From the NCBI GenBank assembly GCA_024743255.1, contig JANSWY010000048.1, forward strand, positions 1 to 35,756: a stretch of 35,756 nucleotides of DNA, in the 5' to 3' direction. Shown piece by piece: positions 27,301 through 33,300 of this stretch (within the stretch, counting starts at the first letter, position 1; every line of letters starts with the position of its first letter). A model generated the notes under the pieces. The model ran no database searches. It was not told the DNA's origin and worked only from the letters and a program-made list of their open reading frames with translations. Source of the stretch: a bacterium. GTDB lineage: Bacteria > Bacteroidota > Bacteroidia > Cytophagales > Cyclobacteriaceae. The position numbers were made by a program, and so were the translations under genes.

Positions 27301-30300
27301 TATCAATTCGAAATTGATGATAACAGTGTAGTTCCTACATTAACTGCTGCTGAAGATTCACCTTCTACGATCTGTGATGGTGGTGATAGCCCTAATGGAC
27401 AGGCAACTGTAACAATCACAAATGACGATACAGGAACATACACTTATCAGTGGTACAGAGGTAATTCAGCGACTGGTGGAAATGAAGTTGCAAATGATGA
27501 TATTTCAGCTGGATTCCCTTCTGGCGCTACTACAGCAACTTTATCCGGAGTATATGCAGGTTTCTATACAGTCGAGGTTACTGATACTGATGGTACCGGT
27601 ACAGGTTGTACGAACACCGTTACAGTAGAGGTTACTGACGATCCAGCAACAATTACTATCGACGCTTCTACAACAGTTGGTGCTTCTGATTGTAATACAG
27701 GTTTGGATAATGGATCATTTACAATCAACGACGTTGCAGAAAACGGAACTGTTGTAGGAGTAGTTGGAGATTACAATTACGAATTCTTCGATAATACAGC
27801 TACTTCTATTCAAGGACCAAATACAACAAATTCAATTTCTGGACTAAGTCCTGGGAACTACACTGTAATTATTACCAACAATAGTTCTCAATGTACTTCG
27901 GCATCTCTACCGTTTACAATTGATGATGAATCTGTAATTCCTATTCTATCTCTAACTGTAGTTGATAACTCTAGCTGTGTTACTACTGGAGCAAATGGTT
28001 CAATTACTGTTGACATCACAAATCCAGATGCAGCTGATGATTATAGCTTCACTTGGTATATTGGTGATGATGCCTCAGAATTTGGAGATACAGGTGCATC
28101 GACAATGATTACTGGTGGAGCAACTAGCTATAACAGTAATACACTAACAATAGGTGACGATGGATCTTACACCGGAAATGTATTAGGCTCACTTCCAGCA
28201 ATGGCTGATGGTGATGATATATTCTGGGTAAGAGTTCAAGATGGAACTGATCCTTCTAGCTCTTGTTACACAGACATCAGTGCAACTATCATAGATGATC
28301 CTGCTGACATTACAGTTACAGGTGCCACTCCTACTGCTTCAGATCAATGTACACCATCCAATGGAAGCATTGAGCTTACGGCATTAGAAATTGATGGTGC
28401 TACTACTAATACAGCTGCTGGTTTCGAAACTCTTGAAACTGCTGGATATGTGTTTGATGTTTTACAATCTGATGCTTCAACGTTAGAAAAGACTTTCAAT
28501 ATTGCCGCCGATGGTGGAACAAACACTTTCCCTGGAGCTGATGCTTTAGCACCAGGTACTTACTTCATAAGAGTAACAAATGATCTTAGTTGTGTTGGTG
28601 CACTTTATCAGTTTGAAATTGATGACAATAGTGTTGTTCCTACATTAACTGCAGCTGAGGACAATGCCTCTTCAGTTTGTGCCGGAGGTTCAAGTCCTGA
28701 TGGTCAAGCTTCTGTTACAATAACAAATGATGACCTTGGAACATACACTTATCAATGGTACAGAGGTTCTTCGGCCACCACTGGAAATGAGGTTACAAAT
28801 GACGACATTTCAGCTGGATTCCCTTCAGGAGCAACTACTGCTACCCTGTCAGGAGTGTTTGCTGGATTCTTCACAGTTGAAGTAACGGATACTGATGGAA
28901 CTGGTGCTGGTTGTGTAAACACTGTAACAGTTCAGGTAACTGAAAATGAGCCAGTAATAGCTCTTGGTGCAGTAACTAATGTTGGTGCTTCTGACTGTAA
29001 CACTGGCTTAGATAATGGTTCATTTACTATTACTTCAGTAACCGAAGATGCATCTGTAGTGGCAGCTGTTGGTGATTACACATATGAGTTCTTTGATAAT
29101 ACTGCTACTTCAATTCAAGGACCTAACTCCACGAATTCAATAACTGGTTTATCCCCAGGGAACTACTCTGTAATTATTACAAGAACATCTTCACAGTGTG
29201 TATCTGGATCAATTGACTTTACCATTGCTGATGACTCATATCTACCAATTCCAGCTTTAGCTGTTTCAGATAATACAGATTGTTCTGGTGCTGCTCCTAA
29301 TGGATCAATCACAGCCACTGTTTCAAATGCTGATGCTGCTGATGATTATTCTTTCGTCTGGTATATTGGAGATGATGCTACTGAGTTTGGAGACATTACT
29401 AATTCGACTGAAATAACTAGTGGTGTAACAAACTACAATGGTGCTACATTAACAATTAGCAATGGTGCATACACTGGAAATATATTAGAAGACCTTCCGT
29501 CAATGGTAGACGGTGACGATATCTTCTGGGTAAGAGTAACTGATGGCACAGATCCTTCAAGCTCATGTTACGCTGATATTAGTGCTACAATTGCTGATGA
29601 TCCTGCAGATATTACAATTACTGCAGCGACTGCAACTGGCGCTGATCAATGTGCACCTACTAATGGTAGCATTGAATTAACAGCAATCGATGTAGACGGA
29701 GCAGTAACAAATACTGCTGCAGGTTTTGAAACACTTGAAACTGCAGGATATGTATTTGATGTATTGCAATCAGATGCTAGTACTTTAGAAAAGACATTCA
29801 ATATTGCAGCAGATGGTGGAACTAACACCTTCCCTTCTGCAGATGGTTTAGACCCTGGTACTTACTATATCAGAGCTACCAATGATTTAAGTTGTGTAGG
29901 AGCTCTTTATCAATTTGAAATAGATGATAATAGCGTAGTTCCAACACTAACGGCCGCTGAAGATGCTCCATCTACTATTTGTGCAGGAGGAACAAGCCCA
30001 GATGGTCAAGCTACAGTAACGATCACAAATGATGATTTAGGAACCTACACTTACCAGTGGTATAGAGGAACTTCTGCTACTGCAGGTAACGAAGTTGCAA
30101 ATGATGATATTTCAGCTGGGTTCCCTAGTGGTGCAACTACTGCTACCCTATCCGGAGTGTATGCTGGATTCTTTACTGTTGAAGTGAGCGATGCTGATGG
30201 AACTGGTAACGGATGTTCTAATACTGTTACTGTTGAAATAACAGAAGATGCTCCTGTCATTACTCTTGGGGCTGTAACTAACGTTGGAGCTTCAGATTGT

Positions 30301-33300
30301 AACACAGGACTTGACAATGGTTCATTCACAATCACATCTGTTACTGAAGACGCATCTGTGGTTGCTGCAGTTGGTGATTACACATATGAATTCTTTGATA
30401 ACACAGCTACTTCGATTCAAGGGCCAAGTACTACTAACTCAATTACAGGTTTAACTCCTGGTAATTACTCAGTTATTATCACAAGAACTTCTTCTCAATG
30501 TGTATCTGGATCTGTAGACTTCACAATTGCTGATGACTCTTACACTCCAATTCCTGACTTGACTGTTGTAGATAACTCTGACTGTTCAGGTGCAGCACCG
30601 AATGGATCGATCACAGCTACTGTAACAAATGCAGATGCCGCTGATGACTATTCATTCGAGTGGTATATTGGAGATGACGCTTCTGAGTTTGGAGACATTA
30701 CAAATTCAACACTGATCGTAACTGGTGTTACAAATTATAACGGTGCAACACTTGCTATTAGCGATGGTGCTTATACCGGTAATATTCTTGAAGACCTACC
30801 TTCAATGGTTGATGCAGATGACATCTTCTGGGTAAGAGTTACAGATGGTACTGATCCTTCTAGCTCTTGTTATGCAGATATTAGTGCTACAATTGCTGAT
30901 GATCCAGCTGATATTTCTGTTACCGTAACAGGTGCAAATATTACAGATGCTACTGATTGTACTCCAGACGATGGAGAAGTTGAGTTAGTTGAAATTTCAA
31001 TTGATGGAGCACTAACCAATACTGCTGCGGCATTTGAAGCATTAGAGACTGCAGGTTATGTATTTGATGTTCTTCAATCTGATGGAACAACTGTAGAAAA
31101 GACGTTTGATGTTGCAGCAGATGGTGGAACCAACACCTTCCCTGCCGCTACTCAACTTGCTCCTGGAATTTACTTCATCAGAATCACTAACGATTTAAGT
31201 TGTGAGTCTGCGTTATATCAATTCGAAATTGATGATAACATTCCGGTTCCAGTAATAGCTGCAACTACGAATGACAATACAAATTGTACTGGAACAGCTA
31301 ATGGTTCTGCCTCTATCACTCTTGATGGAATTACAACTGGACACACATACCAGTGGTACTTTGGAACGATTGCTGGTGGAGGAACAGCTATAAGCAACGG
31401 TGATGATTTAGGAAATAATTCTGATGCATTAGGAGCAACTGGTGCAAGTCTTACTCAGGTTGGTGCTGGAACTTACTATGTTGAAGCATCAGATAATGAT
31501 GCTAGCAACGGAGGTACTGGTTGTGTAATTCAACAAGAGTTTACAATTAACGATGACCTGGCAGTTATCGCCATAAGTGCTTCAGGAGTAAATCAGGATA
31601 ACACAATATGTGATCCTACTGGATTATCTGACTCATACGATGGTGAATACGAGGTAACTGGAGTAACAAGTGACGGAGGTGCGGATGCAATTGCAAACTA
31701 CGACTTTGAATGGTACACCTCTGGAGGAAGCTTAATCATTACTACAGATGGTTCTGCTGATGCAGGAGTAAATAATGATCTTGACGCAGGCGATTATCAA
31801 GTAATCGCAGTTAATAAATCTACTGGTTGTGAGTCTGCTCCGGTGGCCTTCACAATTGGTGACAACACTACAGACCCAGACTTATCAGGTGCTAATTCAA
31901 CTGTAACCGATTCTGAAAGTTGTGATAATACAAACTTTGCAAACGGTAATATAGATGTTGATCCTGATGGTAATACTGGTAATAACCCAGCTGGCTACAC
32001 TTTCGAGTGGTATACAGGAGGAACAGCTACAATAGGAACAGGTACTTTGATTGCTAGTGAAACTGGAGATGATCTGGATAATATTGCTCCAGGTACGTAT
32101 TCAGTGCGAGTTATCATTGATGCTACAAACTGTTTCACAGACCTTGAGTTTGTTGTCGGATCAGTGGTTGCAGGTAACCCTACTCTTACTTTGTCAGAAG
32201 ATGTTCAGGTTACTGATTGTAATAACCCAGATGGGCAAATCTCCGGTACTCCTGGAACAGGTGCTGCAACAGATTATAACTGGTTCTGGTTTGGAGAAGA
32301 TAAAACTACGGCTATTGATGATGCTACAATCGGAGGTACAGTCTCAGCTGATGGCGATGTAGTTACTACGCTACCTGAAGGTACTTACTATGCAGTTATC
32401 CAGAATCAGGAAACTGGTTGTGTGAGTGACACAATGAGTATTGACCTTGGTAGAGCTCCTGCTGCTACAATGACAATTTCTGAGACTGTCACATCAGCTC
32501 CTGGAGATTGTAGTGCAGATGAAGGTGAGTTCACACTAGATATTACTGGCGCAAGTGGTGCAACAGTGAATGTAACTATTGAAGACGAATCAAATAATAC
32601 ATTGTTTACCGATGCAACAGCAACACCTGGTGTGAGTGCTGTAGTAGTCAATGGGACAAATAATACAGGGTTCATTAATGGAACTTACTTAGTGACTGTT
32701 ATAGATGATGGCGCTGGTGGAACCGGATGTACAGAAACGTATGAATTCTTCTTACCATACCAGGAAGCACCAAGACTTGATCTTGCAGTTCCAACGGTTA
32801 TAACTCATAGTAATAACTGTCAACCATATGAGGGTACAGCGATTGTTTCAGGAGATAATACTAACGGTGTTACTGGTGGACAAGGTGGTGCTACAGGTGT
32901 AGTTGATATTACTCTTACTCTAATTGACGCTGAAAGTACTGGTGACTCTCACGCTAACTATCAGGTATTCTTGTACCAGGGTGAAGATCCATTACCATCA
33001 CCTGATATGGACCTGGAATTCACTGTAGCGGATGCAACTGGGCTTACGGTTGGAATGAGCATCACTGTAAGTGGTAGTACTGCTGATATTACATCAATAT
33101 CTGGAACAGACATTGTTGCAGACTTCACTGGTGGTGATGTTGATGATTTCGCTACTGGAAATACAGTTGTTGAAAATGGCCAACTTATTACGGCTGTAAT
33201 CAATGATGGATATTGGCCTACACCAACAAGGGATGCTGACATTCAAGTGATTGAAGGTACAATCACTGGGCAAAATCAGGCGGACCTTGGTTTCGGTACT

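Noticed and set aside
27039-29828. Three similar antisense open frames of 60 codons at 27039-27221, 28344-28526 and 29646-29828
   Set aside because: They are about 1.3 kb apart and are simply the reverse strand of the c module in successive repeat copies. The sense strand clearly encodes the conserved adhesin sequence.
25063-31248. CRISPR or satellite-type repeat
   Set aside because: The repeats are about 1.3 kb, coding, in frame and diverged at synonymous sites; there are no short repeats with spacers.
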